Positions 6,585 to 13,375 of a stretch of DNA of 13,375 nucleotides are shown here, piece after piece. Source of the stretch: Desulfobacterales bacterium. GTDB taxonomy: Bacteria; Desulfobacterota; Desulfobacteria; Desulfobacterales; C00003106. Position numbers and translations under genes: made by a program. The DNA lies in assembly GCA_030672555.1 (NCBI GenBank), contig DAOVGD010000179.1:1-13375 (forward strand), given 5' to 3'. Numbering within the stretch: position 1 is the stretch's first letter; each line of letters begins with the position of its first letter. A model generated the notes under the pieces. It was not told where the DNA came from. It ran no database searches and saw only the letters and a program-made list of their open reading frames with translations.

Positions 6585-7340
6585 ATGCTACGACGAAACA
6601 GTTTCTTGATTTTTTTAGCTCTTACCATAGGAATTTTGTCTTGCGGAGGGAATAAGGCCCTGTTGAAAAAACAATCAGAGGCCTCACGCCTTTTGGGAGA
6701 GTCATATTACGTAGAGGGGAAATTTACAGACGCGCTTAGGGAACTCCTCCATGCAGAAAAATTCTATTCAGAGGTTCCAAGCCTTCACAACGATCTTGGG
6801 CTTGTCTATATGGCAAAAGGGGAATACGAAAAAGCGCTTTTTCACTTCGAAAAGGCGTTGAAACTCAACCCACAGTATCCCGAAGCCCTTAACAACATGG
6901 GAACTGTCTATTCAATTCAGGAACAATGGGATAAGGCTATCGAGTGCTTTGATCGTGCACGGTCTGATCTTCTCTATAAGACTCCTCATATTGCTCTAAG
7001 TAATCTTGGATCTGTCTATTATGAAAAAAGAGAGTACGATCGTTCTGTCCAATTTTATAAGGAAGCTTTGAAGGCAGCGCCTCAATTTGCCAGGGCTGAT
7101 CGAGGCATTGGGCGTACTTATATGGCAATGGGAAAGTATAAGGAAGCTGTCCTTTCTTTGGAGAAGGCCGTCAAAAGCGCTCCTAATTTTGCTGCCGCCT
7201 ATTATGATTTGGGGCAGGCGTATTTGAAGCTGCAGTCCTTTGAGAAAGCGCTCTCGGCATTCAAAAAAGTTTTAGAACTTACATCAGATGGAGAGTTAAA
7301 TGCAAAGGCGAGGGCTGCTATTCAGGAATTAAACAGGTAA
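6585..7340 (+). CDS. TPR-repeat lipoprotein (PilF/PilW-like)
   Basis: This is a 251-residue protein with an N-terminal hydrophobic segment ending in GILSC. Cys20 would be lipidated, and the following Gly favours the outer membrane. The rest is about six tetratricopeptide repeats (around 32-61, 65-98, 99-130, 135-168, 169-202 and 203-234), seen as recurring Y..KG.YEKA...FEKAL.L.P. TPR arrays are protein-binding scaffolds, and lipoproteins of this shape include PilF/PilW, which assembles type IV pilus secretins; no pilus gene is nearby, so the partner is unknown. Of two ATGs six bases apart, the second (6585) has GAGGGG at a proper seven-base spacing, while the first has one base. It lies 154 bases after hisG and may share its transcript. 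In related genomes I recall a TPR gene after hisG. Confidence 0.85.
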   Translation: MLRRNSFLIFLALTIGILSCGGNKALLKKQSEASRLLGESYYVEGKFTDALRELLHAEKFYSEVPSLHNDLGLVYMAKGEYEKALFHFEKALKLNPQYPEALNNMGTVYSIQEQWDKAIECFDRARSDLLYKTPHIALSNLGSVYYEKREYDRSVQFYKEALKAAPQFARADRGIGRTYMAMGKYKEAVLSLEKAVKSAPNFAAAYYDLGQAYLKLQSFEKALSAFKKVLELTSDGELNAKARAAIQELNR

Positions 7341-7343
7341 TGC

Positions 7344-7371
7344 CAGTTAAGAGTTAAAAATGAAAAGTCAA
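7344..7371 (+). repeat. Heptanucleotide repeat, unit RAGTYAA
   Basis: The units are CAGTTAA, GAGTTAA, AAATGAA and AAGTCAA, in seven-base register and starting three bases after the TPR gene stop. Parts of it are the inverted complement of the array at 7512-7546. Confidence 0.7.
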
Positions 7372-7406
7372 GAGAGGCCTCGCGCCCTCAAACAGTATGA
7401 AATTTT

Positions 7407-7439
7407 TGGGTGCCACGGGCTAAGCGAAGCTTGCCCGTG
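7407..7439. repeat. Dispersed repeat with strong hairpin (copy 1)
   Basis: TGGGTGCCACGGGCTAAGC (7407-7425) recurs as an exact 19-base inverted copy at 12812-12830. Here it also forms a hairpin: CACGGGC (7414-7420) pairs with GCCCGTG (7433-7439), and AAGC pairs with GCTT around a GAA loop, with one bulged T. No T-run follows, so it is not an obvious terminator. Confidence 0.8.
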
Positions 7440-7511
7440 CTTCAGAACCTTTGAAAAGGATGACCGAGATAAGCTCATCAAAGACTTTTTGTGAAATCAT
7501 CAAGAGTTATT

Positions 7512-7546
7512 TTTTCATTTTTCGCTTTTCATTCTTAACTGTTCAC
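7512..7546 (-). repeat. Heptanucleotide tandem repeat abutting the engB start
   Basis: On the plus strand the units are TTTTCAT, TTTTCGC, TTTTCAT, TCTTAAC and TGTTCAC. They form a seven-base register that runs to within seven bases of the engB ATG. It occupies the place where a ribosome-binding site would be. Confidence 0.75.
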
Positions 7547-7553
7547 TTCATCC

Positions 7554-8135
7554 ATGAAGATAAAATCCGCCTCATTTATTGCAACTGCTGTTCGTCCCTC
7601 CCAATATCCATTTCATGAACTTCCGGAACTTGCTTTTGCAGGACGCTCAAACGTTGGAAAATCTTCACTAATCAATAAATTGTTGAACCGTAAAAAACTT
7701 GTAAAAACGAGCTCTACACCCGGACGAACCCAGTGCATCAATTTTTTCCTCGTAAATGATGCATTTTATTTCGTAGACCTTCCAGGGTATGGGTATGCAA
7801 AGGTCCCCGCAAGTATACAAAAAAAATGGGGACCGATGGTTGAGCACTACCTTAAGCACCGTAATCCCCTAAGATCTGTGATTTTAATCCTTGATATCCG
7901 CAGGATGCCGAACAAAGAGGATTTGCAACTACTCTCATGGCTTCATCACTATAACATCCCAACCCCTATTGTTTTGACGAAAGCCGATAAACTCACAAAA
8001 AACAAACAATATCAACAGACAAAAAAGATATCTTCCGAGCTCGCACTCTCCCCGGAAGAACTTGTAGTCTTTTCGTCTACATCCGGGCAAGGGAAAGAGA
8101 TGTTATGGAAAAAAATCGAATTTTTTCTCCAGTAG
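7554..8135 (+). CDS. engB: Ribosome biogenesis GTPase YihA/YsxC (EngB)
   Basis: This 193-residue cytoplasmic GTPase is needed for late assembly of the large ribosomal subunit in the bacteria studied. All G motifs are present: GRSNVGKS (30-37), the switch threonine in PGRTQ (residue 59), DLPG (75-78), TKAD (142-145) and SSTSGQG (174-180). Length and order match the family, and the protein starts with the usual short hydrophobic strand (IKSASFIATA). The ATG at 7554 is the only start that keeps this strand, yet the preceding bases (TTCACTTCATCC) contain no Shine-Dalgarno sequence. A heptamer repeat occupies that position. Translation may therefore be leaderless or inefficient. No gene follows for 218 bases. 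Confidence 0.95.
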   Translation: MKIKSASFIATAVRPSQYPFHELPELAFAGRSNVGKSSLINKLLNRKKLVKTSSTPGRTQCINFFLVNDAFYFVDLPGYGYAKVPASIQKKWGPMVEHYLKHRNPLRSVILILDIRRMPNKEDLQLLSWLHHYNIPTPIVLTKADKLTKNKQYQQTKKISSELALSPEELVVFSSTSGQGKEMLWKKIEFFLQ

Positions 8136-8159
8136 GTTTATTAAGGGATTGAGGAATTG

Positions 8160-8260
8160 AGAATTGTAGGGTGGGCATTGCCCACCGCAATTAGAGCCTA
8201 CCGCGAATCGAATCTTTTGAGGTAAAGGTTATCGGTGGGCATTGCCCACCCTACAATTCT
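8160..8260. mobile_element. MITE-like inverted-repeat element without coding capacity
   Basis: Two 28-base arms (8160-8187 and 8233-8260) are inverted copies with one mismatch, around a 45-base core. Each arm contains its own near-perfect palindrome, GGTGGGCATTGCCCACC, so the element can fold either as one long stem or as two hairpins. The flanks continue with weaker repeats of GAATTGT. No transposase is present. The GTAGGGTGGGCAATGCCCACC type of word is one I recall from intergenic repeats of several phyla. The name MITE is inference; a paired-hairpin REP element is the alternative. Confidence 0.65.
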
Positions 8261-8333
8261 ACAATTCTCTTCAACTTTAGGCATCTTAGCTCACTAATTG
8301 CTATAGAAGCTTCTTTTTTGACGGTAAGAACGA

Positions 8334-8339
8334 TATAAT
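8334..8339 (+). promoter_or_regulatory. Candidate -10 box of mfd
   Basis: A perfect TATAAT lies 14 bases before the first mfd ATG. No good -35 is found at 16-18 bases; the TTGACG upstream leaves only a 10-base spacer. If used, the leader would be very short. Confidence 0.3.
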
Positions 8340-8353
8340 TAGAATAGGCTTCT

Positions 8354-8395
8354 ATGAGCCATGAACTATCAGCTATGAACTATCAGCTAACAGAT
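8354..8395 (+). repeat. Heptanucleotide repeat across the mfd start
   Basis: The units are ATGAGCC, ATGAACT, ATCAGCT, ATGAACT, ATCAGCT and AACAGAT, in seven-base register. They contain two exact 14-base copies (8361-8374 and 8375-8388). The array supplies the start codon and the first 14 codons of mfd as called here. Confidence 0.85.
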
Positions 8396-11300
8396 TCTTC
8401 CATAGCCGACTTAATCGGAATGATCCGGGAAAATAGAGGCACTGTAGACTGTAGCGGTCTGGGGGGCTCAGAGATAGCTTACTGCCTGGCGGAAGTACAC
8501 CGCGGTGCAAAACGGTCTCTATTTGTTGTGGCGCCTACGCTTAAAGAGGCTGAAACAATCATATCTGATATCCGTTTTTTTCTCGCCCCTGCCGAGGAAT
8601 CGATCCTTTTTTTCCCGCCGTATCATATTATTCCGTTCAAACCGGTAGATTATAATCCTGAAACTGCCGCACACCGGATCAAAACACTCTACAGGCTTAT
8701 CACAGAAGATGACCCGAAGATTGTAGTAACTACCATTGAAGGGCTTCTCCAAAAGATTATTCCCAGGACATCCCTTTCCGCTTTTCCGGAAATCATTATC
8801 ACAGGAGAAGAGGTCAACAGGGACCAGTTATTAAGTCACCTAATAAGTGGTGGTTATTCAAAAGCATCCATCGTAGAGGAGCCCGGGGACTTCAGTGTCC
8901 GTGGAAGCCTGATAGATCTCTTTTCGCCCCTTTATCCTGATCCGGTCCGTATAGAATTTTTTGGTGATACTGTTGAATCGGTTCGAACCTTTTCCGCGGT
9001 TGACCAACGATCGTTACAATACCTTGAGGAAGTGATCATCATTCCCGCCCGTGAGGTAATTATTAATCCCGATGAAACCGAACAGATCATAAAGAGGTTT
9101 CGGCTGCATGCAAAACAATTAGAAATCCCACATGCCCGGGTAGAGGAAATGATCGATCATATTGCGGAACAGCATCAGTTTCCAGGAATTGGCGGTTTTC
9201 TTCCTCTACTCTATCCGCAATTAGATAGTCTGGTTGATTACCTTCCCGGAGACGCCGTCCCTGTGCTCATTGACCTTTCATCTATTGAAAAGATAGGAAA
9301 AACAGCAGAAGAGGCGACAACACAAAGCCATCTCACCTGCCGCTCCAAAGGTCGGCTCTGTGTAGAGCCTGAATCACTATACCAACCGATTGATGAGACA
9401 CTCCATGCGCTTCTGGACCAGGAGTCAGCCATAGTTTTCAGGACCCTGCCTGTGGCCGGGGAAGCCACACGGCCGTGTCATTTTACTGTTCATAATAACG
9501 AAACGACCTCGCAAGCACTCAGAACAGCAAAAGGGCATCAAGAGTTACTACGCCCACTGATCAACTGGATTAAAGAATGTCATGATGCAGGATGCCTCCC
9601 CACAGTAGTTTGCGCAGGCCAAAAAGGGGCAGAACGTATCAGAAAGCTCCTCCGGCCCTATGGCATCACTACCTTTGCGGACAAAGACACTGCGCGAGAC
9701 AGGCCGGACGTCGAAATCGGGCTCCGAATACGTTTTGGACAGCTCTCAACCGGTTTTGTGTGGAAAAAAGAATCGCTGGCGATCATCACGGAAGAAGAGA
9801 TTTTCGGTCGCAAACGCCGCCGCCTCAAACGCCCAACCCCTTCCGGGGAAACCCGTATTATCGACTTTCAGGATCTCAAAGAAGGAGACCTCGTTGTCCA
9901 TATCGAACATGGCATCGGCCAGTATCAGGGACTCATACGACTGGAAGTAGCACAGCATGTGAATGATTTTATCCACATTAAATACCAGGAAAACGATAAG
10001 CTGTATCTCCCGGTCGACCGGCTCCACAATATACAGAAATATATGGGCATTGAAGGCGCTGTCCCTCGTCTCGACCGGCTTGGCGGCAGCTCCTGGGATC
10101 GGGTCAAGGAAAAGGTAAAGAAATCTGTTCAGAAAACAGCCAAAGAGCTTTTAGAATTATACGCGTGGAGAAAGATTCAAAAGGGGTTTGCCTTTGCTCC
10201 CGGTGACCAGTATTTTGAGAAATTCGAGTCAGCATTTGAATATGAAGAGACTCCTGATCAGGTCCGTGCCATCAACGAAGTCCTGGGTGATATGGAAACC
10301 GACATCCCCATGGATCGGCTCGTGTGCGGCGATGTAGGATACGGCAAGACCGAGGTGGCCCTGAGATCTGCATTCAAAGCGGTCTGTGACAACAAACAGA
10401 CGGCAGTCCTGGTTCCAACGACTGTTCTGTTAGAGCAGCACCTTCAAACATTCAAAAAACGGTTTGAACAATATCCGGTTATCGTTGCGGGCCTTAGCAG
10501 GTTTCGATCGACAAAAGAACAAAAAATGATTCTCAAACACCTTGCTGAAGGCAAAGTCGATATCATCATAGGGACACATCGGCTCTTGCAAAAGGATGTC
10601 AACTTTAAAGATCTTGGATTGGTCATCCTTGATGAAGAGCAGCGATTCGGAGTCAAGGACAAAGAAAAGCTGAAAAAGATTCGCAGTCACGTTGACGTCC
10701 TTGCATTAAGCGCTACCCCGATCCCGAGGACCCTCCACATGTCCATGACAGGCATAAGGGATCTCAGCGTCATTATGACCCCTCCCGAGCATCGGTACCC
10801 TATCAAAACATATATTTCTCACTTTGACGACGCAGTCATTGCAGAAGCCATCATGCGCGAAATGGACCGGTCCGGGCAGGTTTTTTTCGTTCATAACAAT
10901 ATTCGAAGCATCCGGGCCATGGCCGGACATATCCAAAATTTGGTTCCACGTGTCCGAATCGGCGTTGCACATGGCAGGCTCGATGAAAAGGAGCTGGAAA
11001 AGGTCATGTTTCAATTTATCCGCCGGGACATAGACCTGCTGGTCTGCACTACCATTATTGAATCAGGACTTGATATACCCTCGGCAAATACTATTATGAT
11101 CAACCGCGCAGATAGATTCGGATTAGCCCAAATCTATCAACTCCGAGGAAGGGTGGGCAGAGGAGATGAACAGGCGTATGCATATTTTTTCATTCCCGGA
11201 GAAAGCGCTATCACCAAGGACGCGCAGAAAAGGCTTCGTGTTCTCATGGAACATGAAAAGCTGGGGGCCGGCTTTCACATTGCCCTTAATGACCTTCAGA

Positions 11301-11863
11301 TCAGAGGTGGAGGTACGATCCTGGGGACATCCCAATCCGGTCATATTGCAGCAGTCGGCTATGAGATGTATCTTCAACTCATGGAACAAGCCATGAACGA
11401 ACTGAAAGGAGAGCCAACAGAAAAGGAGGTGGAACCGGAAATTAACCTGGGGCGTTCAGCCTATCTTCCGGAGGACTATATTCCTGACATCGATCAACGG
11501 CTTACCCTCTACAAAAGGCTCTCCCGCATGATCACATTGGAAGAAGTTGATCATTTCAGGACCGAATTGAAAGACCGCTACGGCCACTTCCCCGAAGAAG
11601 TCACCAATTTACTGGTAAAGATCGGATTAAAGATTATCGCAAAGAATGTACGCATCGTCCATCTCGATGTATCTGAACAAGGAATACTCTTTACCTTTGA
11701 CCATGGTCATCGTGCTGACGCAAAAAAAATCGTGGATCTAATCAGCGCGTATCCCCGCAAGGTCTCTGTCACACCAGAAAAGCACTTAAGAGTTAGGCTT
11801 CCTTTTAAAGGGATAACAGATCCGCTCAAGGCAACAAAAAAGATTATAGAGGAGATTACATGA
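8354..11863 (+). CDS. mfd: Transcription-repair coupling factor Mfd
   Basis: This 1169-residue ATP-dependent DNA translocase removes RNA polymerase stalled at lesions and recruits UvrA. The N-terminal half is the UvrB-like UvrA-binding module. The RNA-polymerase-interacting CarD-like domain begins near residue 505 (LKEGDLVVHIEHGIGQYQGL ... DKLYLPVDRLH). The translocase follows with Walker A GDVGYGKT (659-666), DEEQ (760-763), SATPIPRTL (from 786) and QLRGRVGRG (929-937). The C-terminal TRCF domain starts near 1027 (EPEINLGRSAYLPEDYIPD). All motifs are intact and the length is normal. Start choice is unsure: the ATG at 8354 has only a weak AGG site, and a second in-frame ATG lies at 8375; both lie in a heptamer repeat. 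The last four bases overlap the next gene (ATGA). Confidence 0.96.
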   Translation: MSHELSAMNYQLTDSSIADLIGMIRENRGTVDCSGLGGSEIAYCLAEVHRGAKRSLFVVAPTLKEAETIISDIRFFLAPAEESILFFPPYHIIPFKPVDYNPETAAHRIKTLYRLITEDDPKIVVTTIEGLLQKIIPRTSLSAFPEIIITGEEVNRDQLLSHLISGGYSKASIVEEPGDFSVRGSLIDLFSPLYPDPVRIEFFGDTVESVRTFSAVDQRSLQYLEEVIIIPAREVIINPDETEQIIKRFRLHAKQLEIPHARVEEMIDHIAEQHQFPGIGGFLPLLYPQLDSLVDYLPGDAVPVLIDLSSIEKIGKTAEEATTQSHLTCRSKGRLCVEPESLYQPIDETLHALLDQESAIVFRTLPVAGEATRPCHFTVHNNETTSQALRTAKGHQELLRPLINWIKECHDAGCLPTVVCAGQKGAERIRKLLRPYGITTFADKDTARDRPDVEIGLRIRFGQLSTGFVWKKESLAIITEEEIFGRKRRRLKRPTPSGETRIIDFQDLKEGDLVVHIEHGIGQYQGLIRLEVAQHVNDFIHIKYQENDKLYLPVDRLHNIQKYMGIEGAVPRLDRLGGSSWDRVKEKVKKSVQKTAKELLELYAWRKIQKGFAFAPGDQYFEKFESAFEYEETPDQVRAINEVLGDMETDIPMDRLVCGDVGYGKTEVALRSAFKAVCDNKQTAVLVPTTVLLEQHLQTFKKRFEQYPVIVAGLSRFRSTKEQKMILKHLAEGKVDIIIGTHRLLQKDVNFKDLGLVILDEEQRFGVKDKEKLKKIRSHVDVLALSATPIPRTLHMSMTGIRDLSVIMTPPEHRYPIKTYISHFDDAVIAEAIMREMDRSGQVFFVHNNIRSIRAMAGHIQNLVPRVRIGVAHGRLDEKELEKVMFQFIRRDIDLLVCTTIIESGLDIPSANTIMINRADRFGLAQIYQLRGRVGRGDEQAYAYFFIPGESAITKDAQKRLRVLMEHEKLGAGFHIALNDLQIRGGGTILGTSQSGHIAAVGYEMYLQLMEQAMNELKGEPTEKEVEPEINLGRSAYLPEDYIPDIDQRLTLYKRLSRMITLEEVDHFRTELKDRYGHFPEEVTNLLVKIGLKIIAKNVRIVHLDVSEQGILFTFDHGHRADAKKIVDLISAYPRKVSVTPEKHLRVRLPFKGITDPLKATKKIIEEIT

Positions 11864-12801
11864 GAATGATCAACAGAAGTTTGGCGATTTTCCTCCTTAT
11901 CCTTGTAACATTCGGCTGTACACAGAATGAAAAGGAGACCAGAAATAAGGAGACACTTATCAAAGTTGATACGTTGGCCGTGAGCCTTGCTGAGTTCAAC
12001 GACGCCTTTGAATTATCACAAATGATCTCGGAACAGCCCCAACCATCAGACCCGCTCTCTGAACAAACAGCTCGATTACATTTCCTGCGTCAATTGTTGG
12101 AAGAGATGATCATCCTCAGGCGTGCGGAAGAATTGAACCTCACGGTATCGGCTCAAGAACTCGAAAAAGAGATAGACAAGGTTCGGAAGGATTATCCGGA
12201 TGATAGCTTTGACGAAATCTTTTTGAAAAAGGCCATCTCTTATGATCATTGGAAGGAAAAGATCCGGAAAAGGCTTCTGGTAAAAAAAGTTATCAAGACC
12301 GACCTCGTCCAAGATATTTCGATACCCGCGGAAGAGATCAAGTCTTATTATAATGAACACAAGGAAACATTCGGCAGGCCGGAGATGATTCGAGTCTACC
12401 AGATATTACTCCCCACAAAGGATCAAGCCAAGAAGGTACTTGCTGAGATTAATAGGGGTGTGCCTTTTCAGGATATGGCGCGGGCGCATTCCATCAGCCC
12501 GGACAAGGACAAAGGAGGCGATCTGGGATTCGTAGCAAAAGGAATACTTCCGGAAGTCTTGGATAGGACTATCTTCAAGCTTAAAGAGGGGAAAATTAGT
12601 CCTGTAGTCAAGAGCGATTATGGATATCATCTGTTCCTGGTAACAGAGAAAAAACCGGCCAGCAAACCGGATCTTGCGCAGGTGACTAAAACCATTAGAA
12701 CGCGGCTCAAGGAAGAAAAGTTAGAACAGGTATACGGTACCTGGTTGGCAAAGTTACGCTCGCGCTATGAAGTCGAGGTAAATGAGAGCTTGTTGGAGTA
12801 A
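11860..12801 (+). CDS. Parvulin-type peptidyl-prolyl isomerase/chaperone, SurA-like putative lipoprotein
   Basis: This is a 313-residue exported protein. A hydrophobic signal (about 8-19) ends in VTFGC; Cys20 could be lipidated, although Thr and Phe at -3 and -2 are unusual for a lipobox. A SurA-type N-terminal chaperone region spans about 35-155. One rotamase domain spans about 176-266 (EMIRVYQILLPTKDQAKKV, DMARAHSISPDKDKGGDLGFVAKG, SDYGYHLFLVTEKKPA), and a helical tail follows. E. coli SurA has two parvulin domains; this protein has one. The likely role is folding of outer-membrane or periplasmic proteins. The start overlaps the mfd stop by ATGA and has GAGGAG five bases upstream, so the two are translated together. 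Parvulin genes directly after mfd are, as I recall, common in deltaproteobacteria. Confidence 0.88.
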   Translation: MRMINRSLAIFLLILVTFGCTQNEKETRNKETLIKVDTLAVSLAEFNDAFELSQMISEQPQPSDPLSEQTARLHFLRQLLEEMIILRRAEELNLTVSAQELEKEIDKVRKDYPDDSFDEIFLKKAISYDHWKEKIRKRLLVKKVIKTDLVQDISIPAEEIKSYYNEHKETFGRPEMIRVYQILLPTKDQAKKVLAEINRGVPFQDMARAHSISPDKDKGGDLGFVAKGILPEVLDRTIFKLKEGKISPVVKSDYGYHLFLVTEKKPASKPDLAQVTKTIRTRLKEEKLEQVYGTWLAKLRSRYEVEVNESLLE

Positions 12802-12811
12802 AGGGCAGGGG

Positions 12812-12830
12812 GCTTAGCCCGTGGCACCCA
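12812..12830. repeat. Dispersed repeat (copy 2, inverted relative to 7407-7425)
   Basis: This is an exact 19-base reverse complement of 7407-7425, lying 10 bases after the parvulin gene stop. The surrounding GGGCTTAGCCC (12810-12820) can form a four-pair hairpin. The first T-run, at 12842-12846, is too far away for a clear terminator. Confidence 0.8.
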
Positions 12831-12889
12831 CATTTCGACAGTTTTTAGATATCTTAAGTTAGTGCTTATGGGGTCAAGGGCAATACTAT

Positions 12890-13375
12890 TTACACATCCG
12901 GAATCCGCTCTACATCCTCTTTTGCCACTTCAACCGCTGCGTACTGACCCAATGCTTCCACGGATACCACGACGCGTTCTACCCCCCGGTAGCGTATAAA
13001 AGTCCCGATCACGCCGGTAAAGGGGCCTGCAATGACAATTACCCGATCCCCTTTTTTAAAGCGCATACCGCCAATCTGAACAGGGTTATCACCTTCCACC
13101 ATTATGCGAAGCGACGTTATTACTTCATCCGTCACCGGGATCGGACCGTCTTTGTTTCCGATAATCCGGACTACACCCACTGTTTTCAAGATCTCAAGAT
13201 GTTCATGGGGATTCAGGTCGCTTTTTACAAAGATATAGCCGGGGAAGAGGGGTACGCGAATGATCAAGCGTCGATCGCGGCGCTTGCTGGGCTTGGCGAC
13301 CTTGGGAAGAAATGCATCAAGGTTTTTTTTTGTTAGACCGTCCGAAACGACCTGTTCAAAACGGCTTCTTGTATG
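12890..13375 (-). CDS. NusG-family transcription antiterminator (RfaH/UpxY/LoaP-like), 5' end outside the window
   Basis: The 161 visible codons are open to the right edge; only a few N-terminal residues should be missing. The NGN domain is clear: HTRSRFEQVV, AFLPKV and VPLFPGYIFVK, followed by LEILKTVGVVRIIG. A KOW domain occupies the C-terminus (FKKGDRVIVIAGPFTGVIGTFIRYRG ... VEVAKEDVERI). The basic insert SKRRDRRLIIRVPLFPGY is typical of specialised NusG paralogues that bind RNA polymerase and allow read-through of long operons, often for polysaccharide or natural-product synthesis. Housekeeping NusG usually lies with secE and ribosomal protein genes, which are not seen here. The gene converges on the parvulin gene, with an 88-base gap. 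The part upstream of 13267 must be included: an internal TTG there looks like a start, but the family sequence continues past it. Confidence 0.85.
   Translation of the reverse strand, partial: HTRSRFEQVVSDGLTKKNLDAFLPKVAKPSKRRDRRLIIRVPLFPGYIFVKSDLNPHEHLEILKTVGVVRIIGNKDGPIPVTDEVITSLRIMVEGDNPVQIGGMRFKKGDRVIVIAGPFTGVIGTFIRYRGVERVVVSVEALGQYAAVEVAKEDVERIPDV

Noticed and set aside
6440..6655. 71-codon open frame reading through the hisG-TPR gap and into the TPR gene
   Set aside because: It is a translation of the CGGATTG heptamer repeat, starts at a TTG without a ribosome site and overlaps the real lipoprotein gene in another frame.
8318..8339. TTGACG followed by TATAAT before mfd as a complete promoter
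   Set aside because: The spacer is only 10 bases; sigma70 promoters need about 17. Only the -10 was kept, at low confidence.

Overview
The window reads as bacterial chromosome from a Gram-negative organism of moderate GC content. I infer an uncultivated Desulfobacterota (former Deltaproteobacteria) lineage. The reasons are the hisI-hisG(long form)-TPR lipoprotein order, the close resemblance of HisG to the delta-type enzyme, a tandem-CBS plus ACT protein of the AcuB type, mfd followed directly by a parvulin lipoprotein, and a NusG-paralogue antiterminator. This taxonomic call comes from family recall, not from a search.

Layout. Positions 1-1502 (minus strand) hold a Phd/YefM-type antitoxin, a RelE-type toxin and, 15 bases further on, a ketoacyl synthase III-like gene that runs off the left edge. 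A sigma70-like promoter with a TGTACA dyad over its -10 fires leftward into this cluster. A second promoter close by fires rightward into the CBS-ACT gene (1789-2481). A class A penicillin-binding protein (2510-4990, minus) converges on that gene. Divergent from it is hisI-hisG, followed by a TPR lipoprotein (6585-7340). Then come the ribosome-assembly GTPase EngB (7554-8135), the transcription-repair coupling factor Mfd (8354-11863) and a parvulin-type chaperone lipoprotein overlapping mfd by four bases (11860-12801). A NusG-family antiterminator (12890-13375, minus, 5' end missing) enters from the right edge.

The genes are mostly housekeeping: cell-wall synthesis, histidine synthesis, ribosome biogenesis, DNA repair and envelope protein folding. 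The accessory parts are the toxin-antitoxin pair, the KAS III-like gene behind it and the NusG paralogue. I see no phage, IS transposase, CRISPR array, rRNA or tRNA, and no gene-free stretch exceeds 300 bases.

The most unusual feature lies between the genes. Degenerate tandem repeats with a seven-base period, each array using a different unit, sit directly before or across the starts of three successive genes (TPR lipoprotein, engB, mfd). The same gaps hold a roughly 101-base MITE-like inverted repeat and one copy of a 19-base repeat whose inverted copy lies downstream of the parvulin gene. I did not find a clear new enzymatic or defence system.
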